Shown here piece by piece: positions 1 to 7,837 of a stretch of DNA of 12,013 nucleotides (the stretch's first letter is position 1; every line of letters begins with the position of its first letter). Made by a program: the position numbers and the translations under genes. The notes under the pieces are model-generated. The model was given only the letters and a program-made list of their open reading frames with translations. It was not told the DNA's origin and searched no databases. Source of the DNA: an uncultured Lachnospiraceae bacterium (lineage in GTDB: Bacteria; Bacillota; Clostridia; Lachnospirales; Lachnospiraceae); the NCBI GenBank assembly GCA_900313435.1, contig OMRF01000103.1, positions 1-12,013 of the forward strand. The letters are read 5' to 3'.

Positions 1-560
1 TGATACCGCTGACCATCGTAGGCAGGATAATCGCGATAATAATGGCCTTTCTCGGGGTCGGGCTCGTTGCGATACCTACAGGTATCATTTCCGCGGGCTT
101 TGTGGAGCAATATACTAAGATCAAGCAGAAGGAAAATGACATAAGCAATTATGTCAATTTTATACAGATAACAATGGAAAAGGGGCATCCCTGGACCGGA
201 AAGATGATAAAGGATCTCAGCTTTCCACCCGAGCTTCTCGTGGTCTCCATCATCAGGGACGATCAGATCATCATGCCGCGCGGGGACATCGTGGTCGAGG
301 AGGAAGATGTTCTGGTTCTTTCCGCCATTGAGTTTGAGAATAATATTGGAATAGATATCAGAAAGGTCCTCGTTGACAAGGATTCCCTGTGGAAGGACAA
401 AAAGATATCGGAGATCAATTTTTCCGAAAACGTGGTGGCAGTCGCCATCATAAGAGGAACGAAGACTTTGATACCAAGGGGAAATACAGTTATCCGGCAG
501 AAGGATATCATCATTTTGTGTGAACATCTTTACAGCTTGCTGAAGTCAAAGCTGTCGTGA
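1..560 (+). CDS. Potassium channel, 3' part (pore helix S6 plus two TrkA-C-like domains)
   Basis: This is the C-terminal part of an ion channel whose 5' end lies outside the window. The open frame runs from base 3, before the first Met codon at 42, and reads IPLTIVGRIIAI, then AFLGVGLVAIPTGIISAGF. That is the typical inner pore helix (S6) of voltage-gated-type bacterial K+ channels, directly after the selectivity filter, which must lie just upstream. The Met at 42 is therefore internal, not a start. After the helix a short charged linker leads into two successive RCK_C/TrkA-C-like units, each with the pattern 'VVSIIRDDQIIMPRGD' or 'VAVAIIRGTKTLIPRGN'. No Rossmann RCK_N domain separates pore and TrkA-C units. 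In other proteins RCK_C domains bind small ligands, including c-di-AMP in some Firmicute K+ transporters; whether this one does is unknown. The next gene starts 34 bases downstream without a visible terminator. Confidence 0.85.
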   Translation, partial: IPLTIVGRIIAIIMAFLGVGLVAIPTGIISAGFVEQYTKIKQKENDISNYVNFIQITMEKGHPWTGKMIKDLSFPPELLVVSIIRDDQIIMPRGDIVVEEEDVLVLSAIEFENNIGIDIRKVLVDKDSLWKDKKISEINFSENVVAVAIIRGTKTLIPRGNTVIRQKDIIILCEHLYSLLKSKLS

Positions 561-582
561 TAAGACAAAGAGTTTTTTAAGA

Positions 583-590
583 AAGGGGGG
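583..590 (+). promoter_or_regulatory. Ribosome binding site of the Fe-S/FAD oxidoreductase
   Basis: A purine run AAGGGGGG lies 4 bases before the ATG at 595. A second in-frame ATG at 607 has no such site, which supports the first ATG as the start. Confidence 0.6.
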
Positions 591-594
591 TTCT

Positions 595-3405
595 ATGGCA
601 GACAAAATGGCTGATTGGAAGATCGGGGATCCGATGATCAATGAAAGGGATTACTGGCCTGATCCCGACTATGTAGCGGAAGATAAGGAAAAAGAGAAGC
701 TGATACTGAAGCTTGCCACGCTGATCACGGACCGGTACGCAAAGAAGATCACGAAGAAGATAAACAACCGTGATCCCGAGTACTGGATGCTGGATCATAT
801 CCTGACAAAGGAGGAGGCGAAGTTCCTCCTGAACTTCAAGAAAACGAGAGTTTCCTACAACGTCAAAGAGCTTGCGAAGATGAACAATATGACCATCGAA
901 GACACCGTAAGGATGGTGAAGCATCTTCGCTGGGTTGGGATCATTGAGCAGACCCGTTCAAAGACGCCCTCCCATCACAGGAGGTTCGAACTTCCCATCT
1001 TCGTTCCGGGTTCTGCGGAATTCATGATGATGCAGGAGAAGCTGACAGACAAATTTCCTGAGCTGGCAACCTTCTTTAATCTAATGACGCAGCTGCCGCT
1101 TGCGGGAATGACCGAGAATGTTCCTCCGGGAGGCGGAGGGATCGGGATGCATGTCATTCCCGTTGAGAAGGCCATCAGTGCTGAGAGCAAGGCGGTTTCC
1201 GTAGAGAAGCTTTCCGCGTGGATCGACAAATATGACAAATTCGGGATCTCAGAGTGCTCCTGCAGAAAGCAGCAGACCATGAGGGGCGAGGGCTCCGGCC
1301 AGATCCGAGGAGATTACTGTATAGGAGTCGGCGACATGGCCGAGTATATGGATGACAGAGGCATAGGTCATCTGATCTCCAAGGAAGAGGTTTATGAGAT
1401 ACTCGAGAGGGCCGAGCGTCATGGCTATGTTCATCAGATCACGAACATAGACGGTGAGGACAAGATAGTCGCTATCTGCAACTGCGCTCCCGGTGTCTGC
1501 AACGCTCTTCGGACGTCGCAACTCTTCAATACACCAAATATGTCCGCATCAGCATATCGCGCTCATGTTGAGCACGAGAAATGCGTTGCCTGCGGAAAGT
1601 GCGTTGAGGTATGTCCTGTGGGCGCAGCAAAGCTCGGACAGAAACTCTGCAAAAAGGACGGAAGTGAGGTTACTTATCCGAAATCGCTTCTTCCCGATAA
1701 TGTTAAGTGGGGGCCCGAAAAATGGAATTACAATTTCAGGGACGATGCCAAGATCAACTGCTATGACACAGGTACAGCTCCCTGCAAGACAGCCTGCCCG
1801 GTCCATCTTTCGGTTCAGGGGTATATCAAGATGGCTGCGGAGGGACGCTTCGACGAGGCTTTGAAGCTCATCAAGCAGGACAATCCCTTCCCGATGGTAT
1901 GCGGAGAGGTCTGCAACAGGAGGTGCGAGGACGCCTGCACAAGAGGTACCGTTGATGAGCCTCTTGCGATAGATGAGATCAAAAAATATATCGCCTCTCT
2001 TGAACTGAATGAGAAGCAGCGTTACATACCGCTCTGCGAGAAGCACGACGGCGGAATGTGGGGTGACGAGTTCAAGGTCGCCGTTATAGGAGCCGGTCCC
2101 GCGGGTCTTTCCTGCGCTTATTTCCTGAGGCTTGACGGTTATCCGGTCACGGTTTTTGAAAAGGAAAAGCGCCCCGGCGGAATGCTCATGAACGGAATAC
2201 CCTCCTATCGTCTTTCAAAGGACGTGCTTGACGCTGAGATAGATGTGTTCAGGCAGATGGGTATCGAGATAAAGTGTGGAGTCGAAGTCGGAAAGGACGT
2301 GACGATAAAGTCCCTTCGCGAACAGGGCTATAAGGCGTTCTTCATCGCGGTGGGCTGTCAGGGCGGCCGTCTTGCCGGAGTTCCCGGCGAGGATGCAGAG
2401 GGTGTCCAGACCGGAGTCGATTTCCTTCGAAAGATCAATATCGATAATTCAATAAAGCTTAAGGGCGATACGGTAGTTGTCGGCGGCGGCAATGTGGCGA
2501 TAGATGTTGCCCGCACCGCAGTGAGAGCTGGCGCCTCAAAGGTTACGATGCTCTGTCTCGAATCGGAAGATGAGATGCCGGCTGCAAAGGATGAAGTTGC
2601 GGAGGCAAAGGAAGAAGGCATCGAGGTCAAAAACGGCTGGGGACCCAAGGAGATCAAGGTCAAGGACGGAAAGGTAGTCGGGATCATCTTCAAAAAATGT
2701 ACAGCAGTGAAGGATGCTGAGGGCCGTTTCAATCCTCAGTATGACGAGAATGAGACCATAGAGATAGCGTGTGAGAATGTGCTTCAATCCATAGGACAGT
2801 CCATAGTATGGGGCGATCTTCTGAAGGATACAAAGGTCGAGCTTCGAAAGAACGGAGGTATCATCGCAGATCCAGTCACTCTTCAGACAGCGGAGAGCGA
2901 CATATTCGCAGGTGGCGATGTGTTCACGGGACCTAAGTTTGCGATTGACGCGATAGCCTGCGGCCGGGAAGGTGCCGTATCCATAAACAGGTTCGTCCAC
3001 CCCGGAAACAGCCTCACTCTTGCCAGGGACAGAAGAGAATTCATAGAGCTTGACAAGGACGACATACTTCTCGAGGGCTTTGATAACGCGAAGCGCCAGA
3101 TCCCCGGAAAGAAGGCAGGAGTCGCGAAGGAGACCTTTGAGGATCTTCGTCTCACACTGACTGACGATCAGGTTGCGACAGAGGCAAAGAGGTGCTTAAG
3201 CTGCGGCGCGACAACTGTGGACGAGAACCGCTGCATCGGATGCGGGCTCTGCACGACGAAGTGCGAGTTCGATGCGATCCACCTGACCCGTGATATGCCT
3301 GAGGCTTCGAAGATGTATCGTACAGAGGACAAGCTGAAGGCGGTCGCACCTTACGCGATGAAGCGGGCGGTGAGGATAATAAAAAACAAAAAGAACTCAA
3401 AGTGA
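595..3405 (+). CDS. Fe-S cluster / FAD / NAD(P) oxidoreductase, GltD-like, with N-terminal helical-winged domain
   Basis: This is a multidomain cytoplasmic redox protein of 936 residues. Residues about 1-125 are helical and charged, with a winged-helix-like part near 70-125. Residues about 220-305 carry a cysteine pattern CSCR (C221, C223), C242, then CNC (C295, C297) and C302, resembling a domain found in anaerobe 4Fe-4S proteins. A classical ferredoxin motif follows: C330, C333, C336, C340-P. From about 385 it resembles the glutamate synthase small subunit family: an N-terminal Fe-S domain (C389, C397, C401, C436, C440, C444, C448), an FAD-binding GAGPAG at 499-504, and a nucleotide-binding GGGNVAID from 630. 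The C-terminus adds C867, C870 and a final ferredoxin motif C880, C883, C886, C890. The layout implies electron transfer between NAD(P)H, FAD and several Fe-S centres. The physiological partner and substrate cannot be read from sequence, and no GltB-type large subunit is in the window, so a glutamate synthase role is unlikely. Confidence 0.9.
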   Translation: MADKMADWKIGDPMINERDYWPDPDYVAEDKEKEKLILKLATLITDRYAKKITKKINNRDPEYWMLDHILTKEEAKFLLNFKKTRVSYNVKELAKMNNMTIEDTVRMVKHLRWVGIIEQTRSKTPSHHRRFELPIFVPGSAEFMMMQEKLTDKFPELATFFNLMTQLPLAGMTENVPPGGGGIGMHVIPVEKAISAESKAVSVEKLSAWIDKYDKFGISECSCRKQQTMRGEGSGQIRGDYCIGVGDMAEYMDDRGIGHLISKEEVYEILERAERHGYVHQITNIDGEDKIVAICNCAPGVCNALRTSQLFNTPNMSASAYRAHVEHEKCVACGKCVEVCPVGAAKLGQKLCKKDGSEVTYPKSLLPDNVKWGPEKWNYNFRDDAKINCYDTGTAPCKTACPVHLSVQGYIKMAAEGRFDEALKLIKQDNPFPMVCGEVCNRRCEDACTRGTVDEPLAIDEIKKYIASLELNEKQRYIPLCEKHDGGMWGDEFKVAVIGAGPAGLSCAYFLRLDGYPVTVFEKEKRPGGMLMNGIPSYRLSKDVLDAEIDVFRQMGIEIKCGVEVGKDVTIKSLREQGYKAFFIAVGCQGGRLAGVPGEDAEGVQTGVDFLRKINIDNSIKLKGDTVVVGGGNVAIDVARTAVRAGASKVTMLCLESEDEMPAAKDEVAEAKEEGIEVKNGWGPKEIKVKDGKVVGIIFKKCTAVKDAEGRFNPQYDENETIEIACENVLQSIGQSIVWGDLLKDTKVELRKNGGIIADPVTLQTAESDIFAGGDVFTGPKFAIDAIACGREGAVSINRFVHPGNSLTLARDRREFIELDKDDILLEGFDNAKRQIPGKKAGVAKETFEDLRLTLTDDQVATEAKRCLSCGATTVDENRCIGCGLCTTKCEFDAIHLTRDMPEASKMYRTEDKLKAVAPYAMKRAVRIIKNKKNSK

Positions 3406-3428
3406 TATTACATTCTTGATTATTGTAA

Positions 3429-5951
3429 ATGGGCTACAATTACTATTTTGAACTGGTTTCATCTGTATTTCTGGGACTGATGCTTGTCTCGGTACAGGTT
3501 CGCAGGAGGGATACGGCGCGTCACAGCACCGTATTCCGCCTGCTGGTTCTTATGCTCATTATAGCTGCGTTTCTGGATATCTTAACAGCCATCCTTATCG
3601 ACAATCAGTCTCTTGTTCCGATACCTTTGAACAAAGCCTTAAATGCTATATATTTCGCGATTTTTCCGCTCTGCGCCTACTTCTTTCTTCTTTATATACT
3701 CTCTTACAGGAGGCTCCAGGAAAAGGTTTCAAAGACGATAACGGTTCTATCGACCGGATCTTATGTTATTTTTCTCATTCTTTCTCTCGTAAATCTCAAG
3801 GTGGGCTTTATCTTCACCTTTAAGAACGGTTACTACGAGCACGGTCCGCTAGTCCTGATAGTTCAGTTCTATGCCCTCACCATGATGCTCATTGCCTTTG
3901 TGATACTTCTCACAATGAGAAAGAGGCTCACGCGGCGTCAGTTTTACCCCCTGGCCCTGTACTCTCCGCTCATCATGATTGGCTCCGTTGTCCAGACCTT
4001 TGTCATCCCTAATGTGCTGCTGATCTATTTTTTGGCGCATGTTGGAGCCTTCATCATATTCCTGTTCCTCGAAACTCCGGATTACCAGAAGCTTCAGAAG
4101 ACTCTTGTCGCGTTGTCGGAGGCGGAGAGGGAAGCCGCGAAGGCAAACAACGCCAAATCTGAGTTTCTTTCCCAGATGAGCCACGAGATCAGGACGCCCA
4201 TCAATGCCGTCCTGGGAATGAACGAGATGATAATAAGGGAGGCAACCGAGCCTGCCATCAGGCATTATGCAGAAGACGTAAAGGCAGCAGGAAGCTCTCT
4301 CCTTTCGCTCGTCAATGATATTCTTGATTTTTCAAAGATCGAGGCAGGCAAGCTGTCACTCATACCTGAGAATTATCATCTTTCGTCACTCATATATGAC
4401 CTTATGGTGATCACTAGATCAAGCGCTGAGAGCAAGGGTCTTGAATTCAATGTTTCGGTCGATAAAGAGCTTCCCGAAGAGTTGAGCGGCGACGACACAA
4501 GGATCAGACAGGTGATATTGAACCTCCTTACGAACGCCGTGAAATATACAAATGAAGGCTCGGTAACCCTTTCATTCTCACTCGACCGCGAAATGTCAGT
4601 GGAAGGAAAGGCTGCGATCATAGTCCATGTCACCGATACCGGAATAGGCATCAAGAAGGAGGATATGGATATCCTGTTTTCACCCTTTGACAGGCTGGAA
4701 GAGGACAGAAATAGAAACGTTGAGGGAACCGGTCTTGGGATGAGCATCGTAAAGAGCCTGCTTTCCATGATGGATTCAGACCTTTCCGTTGTATCAAAAT
4801 ACGGTAAGGGAAGCGATTTCTATTTTACGATACTTCAGGATATCACCGGACCTGAACTCATCGGGAATTTCGAAGAGAGGGTCAAAAAGCAGGGACGAAA
4901 GACCGAAGATGCATCGTTTACGGCCGAGGGGGCTTCGCTTCTGGTAGTTGACGATACGCCTGTCAATATAGTTGTTTTTACAAATCTCCTGAAGAGGACC
5001 CATGCATCCATAGACAGCGCCAACAGTGGATATGAGGCGTGTGAGAAGGCGCAGGATAAGAAATACGATATCATCTTCATGGACCACAGGATGCCGGGGA
5101 TGGATGGTACTGAAACAATGCTGCGTATCAAGCAGTCTGAAGGTCCTAATAAAACGACTCCCATCATTGTTCTTACAGCTACCGCGATCTCGGGGATGAG
5201 GGAAAAGTTTCTCGAATACGGTTTTGATGATTATCTCTCAAAGCCTGTTGATCCGAAGAAGCTTGAGCCGATGGTCAGGAAGTACCTTCCCGAGTCCATG
5301 GTGACCGAGGCTGAAGCCGAAGAAGAGGAGAACCCTCTCGACTCAAGCTTCCTTGTACGCCTTCGCGAGGTAAAGGGACTGGATGTCTCCGCCGGTATCA
5401 GGAACTGCGGCGATGCGTCCGCGTACGAGACCTCTATCAGACTTTTTGCGTCAAACGGCTTTGACAATCTAAGAGAGATCAGGCGGACGGTGGAAGAAAG
5501 GGATATCAATAATTTCACGATCAGGATCCATTCACTGAAAACCGCTGCCCGTATAGTCGGAGCAGTCAGGCTTTCCATAGTAGCGGGCAGGCTTGAAGGC
5601 TGCGGCGACAGGAAGGATGAAGCGGGAATAGAACTCGGAGCCCCCGGTCTTATGAAAAGCTATGAGGAACTCATCAATTCCATCGAGGCGCTTCGGAAGG
5701 ATACGGAAGAGGATTATCAGGGACGAAAGCCCATCACGGCGTCTGAGTTTGACGATGCCTGTGAGGCGCTGCGCGAGTGCGCTATGTCCTTTGATCTTGA
5801 GAGCGTTGACAATATAATAGGCGAGATCAGGAAATACTCACTGAACGAAACGGATGCTGCTTTTATCACAGAGATATCCCGAAGTTCAATGGCGGCGGAT
5901 TCCGACGGGATCGTCAAAAAGATTGATGAAAGGATGAACAGATCAAAATGA
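3429..5951 (+). CDS. Hybrid sensor histidine kinase: 7TM - HisKA - HATPase - REC - HPt
   Basis: This membrane hybrid kinase has 840 residues. Seven hydrophobic segments fall at about 7-23, 36-57, 69-93, 105-127, 139-163, 172-194 and 196-215, with no extracellular domain between them. A short coiled-coil linker (218-247) leads to HisKA with phospho-acceptor H252 in SHEIRTPIN. The ATPase domain shows the N box (N365, N369), DTGIGI (D403) and GTGLG (433-437). A receiver follows with acidic pair D508/D509, phospho-acceptor D552 in MDHRMP, T584 and K605. An HPt domain carries H701 in HSLKTAARIVGA. The last 70 residues are helical and unassigned. All residues needed for a full His-Asp-His relay are present. 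An in-frame TAA lies directly before the ATG, so the protein cannot begin further upstream. There is no evident Shine-Dalgarno sequence in the 23-base gap, so coupling to the upstream gene is possible. M18 is an alternative start but would remove the first membrane segment. Confidence 0.93.
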   Translation: MGYNYYFELVSSVFLGLMLVSVQVRRRDTARHSTVFRLLVLMLIIAAFLDILTAILIDNQSLVPIPLNKALNAIYFAIFPLCAYFFLLYILSYRRLQEKVSKTITVLSTGSYVIFLILSLVNLKVGFIFTFKNGYYEHGPLVLIVQFYALTMMLIAFVILLTMRKRLTRRQFYPLALYSPLIMIGSVVQTFVIPNVLLIYFLAHVGAFIIFLFLETPDYQKLQKTLVALSEAEREAAKANNAKSEFLSQMSHEIRTPINAVLGMNEMIIREATEPAIRHYAEDVKAAGSSLLSLVNDILDFSKIEAGKLSLIPENYHLSSLIYDLMVITRSSAESKGLEFNVSVDKELPEELSGDDTRIRQVILNLLTNAVKYTNEGSVTLSFSLDREMSVEGKAAIIVHVTDTGIGIKKEDMDILFSPFDRLEEDRNRNVEGTGLGMSIVKSLLSMMDSDLSVVSKYGKGSDFYFTILQDITGPELIGNFEERVKKQGRKTEDASFTAEGASLLVVDDTPVNIVVFTNLLKRTHASIDSANSGYEACEKAQDKKYDIIFMDHRMPGMDGTETMLRIKQSEGPNKTTPIIVLTATAISGMREKFLEYGFDDYLSKPVDPKKLEPMVRKYLPESMVTEAEAEEEENPLDSSFLVRLREVKGLDVSAGIRNCGDASAYETSIRLFASNGFDNLREIRRTVEERDINNFTIRIHSLKTAARIVGAVRLSIVAGRLEGCGDRKDEAGIELGAPGLMKSYEELINSIEALRKDTEEDYQGRKPITASEFDDACEALRECAMSFDLESVDNIIGEIRKYSLNETDAAFITEISRSSMAADSDGIVKKIDERMNRSK

Positions 5952-7825
5952 AAAGGTTGATGGCGGCCTTGACAGCGGTTCTTCTCACGTTTATGTTCCT
6001 TCCTGCTCAAAGGGTGGTTGCTGCGCAGGAAGAGTTTCCTTCGGGGATCAGCTTTTCCGGGGTAAAGACGAAGATTGAAGAGGCTGTTAAGGAATGCCCG
6101 GAAGCGGCTTTTACGGCAGCGGTTTTTTCAAAGGACGGTGTCATTTCCACAGCCTGTTTTGGGGATATTGACAAAGAAAACAATATAAAGGCGACAGAGG
6201 AATCGGTTTTTGAATGGGGTGATATCTCAAAGGCCCTGATCTGGGTGAGCGCCATGCAGCTTGCGGAGAAAGGGCTTCTTGATCTTGACGCTGAGGTGAC
6301 CGAATATATCCCGAAGGACTTTTTCAGGAACCGCACTTACAAAGAACCGATCACCATGAGGCACCTCATGAACCACCAGTCCGGATTCTGCGAGAACACA
6401 TACACCTTCAGGGTTGATGGCGTGGAAAAGCTTGGTACTCTTGCAAAGGCGCTTTCCGATACAGAACCCGCCCAGATGTACAAGCCGGGTGAGGTTACGG
6501 CTTATTCAAACTGGGGCGCGGCGCTCGCGGCCTATGTTGTCGAATGTATAGCAAAAGAACCTTACAGCGATTATGTAAAAGAAAATATATTAAATCCTCT
6601 TTCCATGGAGCACACCTCGCTCCTTCCGGGACAGACTGATAATGAATGGGTGAAGGAGGAGAGGGCAAAGTCCGTATCCTATGCCATGGCGCAGGACAGC
6701 GAAGGAAATATCCTTCCGGCCTCCATAGGAAGCCGCTATTCCTACAACAGCCTTTATCCTTCCGGAGCGGTCACAGGAACCCTCTCTGATCTTGCGAGAT
6801 TTTCCGCGGCCCTTGTCTCGAAGGAAAACCCGCTTTTTGAAAAGGAGGAGACACTTTCAAAACTTCTTTCAGGAAGCTTCTTCTACGGTGAATCTGATGT
6901 TCCTGCAGTGTGCCATGGCTTCTGGCCGGAGGAATGGGGATACTCGGTCCGTACGGTGGGTCATGAAGGCTCCACGGATTTCGGTGTTTCAAAATTGATA
7001 ATAGATCCTGCCTCGGGGACAGGGGCTGTCATGCTTTCAAATCACGCCGACGGCTGCAGTGCTTTTCCGTTGATCGCAGAACTTCTTTTCGGTGAAGGGA
7101 AGAATGCATCCTTTGCAGCTGAAAGCGAGGTTCAGGGAGCTGAAAACTTAAGTGGAAGATATATTACAGCAAGGAGCCTTGGGAGAGGGATCCTTCGTTT
7201 TTCATCCTTTTCAAATTCTGCCGGGATCACCGATTTCGGAAACGGAAGATTCGGTGTTTCAGGCCTGTTTGAGATGAGCTATGCCGGAAACGGCCTTTAT
7301 ATAGTCTCGCAAGGGGACTATATCTACCCGGCATCAGTCACAACAAACGAAAAAGGGACAAAGATAATCCATGTTTCATCCAGCGACTTTGTAGAGAACC
7401 CTTTTGGAGGGATAAATACCATAATACTCTGGATATTTGTGATGCTGGGTCTCACCGCCGTCGTCATAGTAGTTGTGAAGATCATAATGCAGCTTCTGAA
7501 AAAGTTTAAGTCCTACGAGGGCTCCGGTCTCATAATGATCTCGGAGCTTGCGATGTTTTTCTCCATGCTCGCAGCCGTGGTCTCGGTAAATCTCTACAGG
7601 AATCAGTACGGGCTCACAAAACTGCAGGGAGCGCTCTTCGGTCTGGTCCAGATGGCGTGCTTTTTCGCAGCGGTATTGTCCGTGCTTTCAAGCATATGGG
7701 CTATAAAAAACGGCGCAGAGGATGACAGTTCGCTTAAAATGCGGTATATAGTTAATATAGGGATGAATGGTATCTTTGGGTTTTCTGTGGTATTTCTCCA
7801 GCTCTTTATGTTCTGGGGATGCTGA
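5948..7825 (+). CDS. Membrane-anchored serine-hydrolase (class C beta-lactamase-like) protein with altered SxxK motif
   Basis: This protein of 625 residues has a signal peptide (positive MKR, hydrophobic core to about 20, likely cleavage near A25/A26). An extracytoplasmic domain of the beta-lactamase/D-Ala-D-Ala carboxypeptidase-like family spans about 38-380. The second catalytic motif (Y186-S-N188) and third motif (H339-E-G341) are present, and the region FEWGxxSK followed by MQLAEKGLLDLD aligns well with the family. At the first motif the family has G-S-x-S-K; here it is G91-D92-I-S-K95, so the nucleophilic serine is aspartate (codon GAT at 6221-6223). Ordinary acyl-enzyme chemistry is thus unlikely, although the neighbouring S94 remains. 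After a less conserved domain, four membrane segments fall at about 489-513, 528-550, 561-585 and 598-622. The start overlaps the upstream kinase stop (ATGA), so translation is probably coupled. Placement between two sensor kinases suggests a sensing or accessory role, which is inference. Confidence 0.88.
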   Translation: MKRLMAALTAVLLTFMFLPAQRVVAAQEEFPSGISFSGVKTKIEEAVKECPEAAFTAAVFSKDGVISTACFGDIDKENNIKATEESVFEWGDISKALIWVSAMQLAEKGLLDLDAEVTEYIPKDFFRNRTYKEPITMRHLMNHQSGFCENTYTFRVDGVEKLGTLAKALSDTEPAQMYKPGEVTAYSNWGAALAAYVVECIAKEPYSDYVKENILNPLSMEHTSLLPGQTDNEWVKEERAKSVSYAMAQDSEGNILPASIGSRYSYNSLYPSGAVTGTLSDLARFSAALVSKENPLFEKEETLSKLLSGSFFYGESDVPAVCHGFWPEEWGYSVRTVGHEGSTDFGVSKLIIDPASGTGAVMLSNHADGCSAFPLIAELLFGEGKNASFAAESEVQGAENLSGRYITARSLGRGILRFSSFSNSAGITDFGNGRFGVSGLFEMSYAGNGLYIVSQGDYIYPASVTTNEKGTKIIHVSSSDFVENPFGGINTIILWIFVMLGLTAVVIVVVKIIMQLLKKFKSYEGSGLIMISELAMFFSMLAAVVSVNLYRNQYGLTKLQGALFGLVQMACFFAAVLSVLSSIWAIKNGAEDDSSLKMRYIVNIGMNGIFGFSVVFLQLFMFWGC

Positions 7826-7827
7826 TC

Positions 7828-7832
7828 GGGGG
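7828..7832 (+). promoter_or_regulatory. Ribosome binding site of the dCache hybrid kinase
   Basis: A GGGGG run lies 5 bases before the ATG at 7838 in the 12-base gap after the upstream stop. It supports this start for the kinase. Confidence 0.5.
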
Positions 7833-7837
7833 AAAAA

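Noticed and set aside
561..594. Terminator or promoter between the channel gene and the oxidoreductase
   Set aside because: No hairpin and no -35/-10 pair can be placed in 34 bases; the T-run at 573-578 has no stem before it.
1549..2046. Long antisense open frames opposite the oxidoreductase, and similar ones opposite other genes
   Set aside because: They lie entirely inside well-supported genes, show no family-like motifs, and are expected by-products of codon use in this genome.
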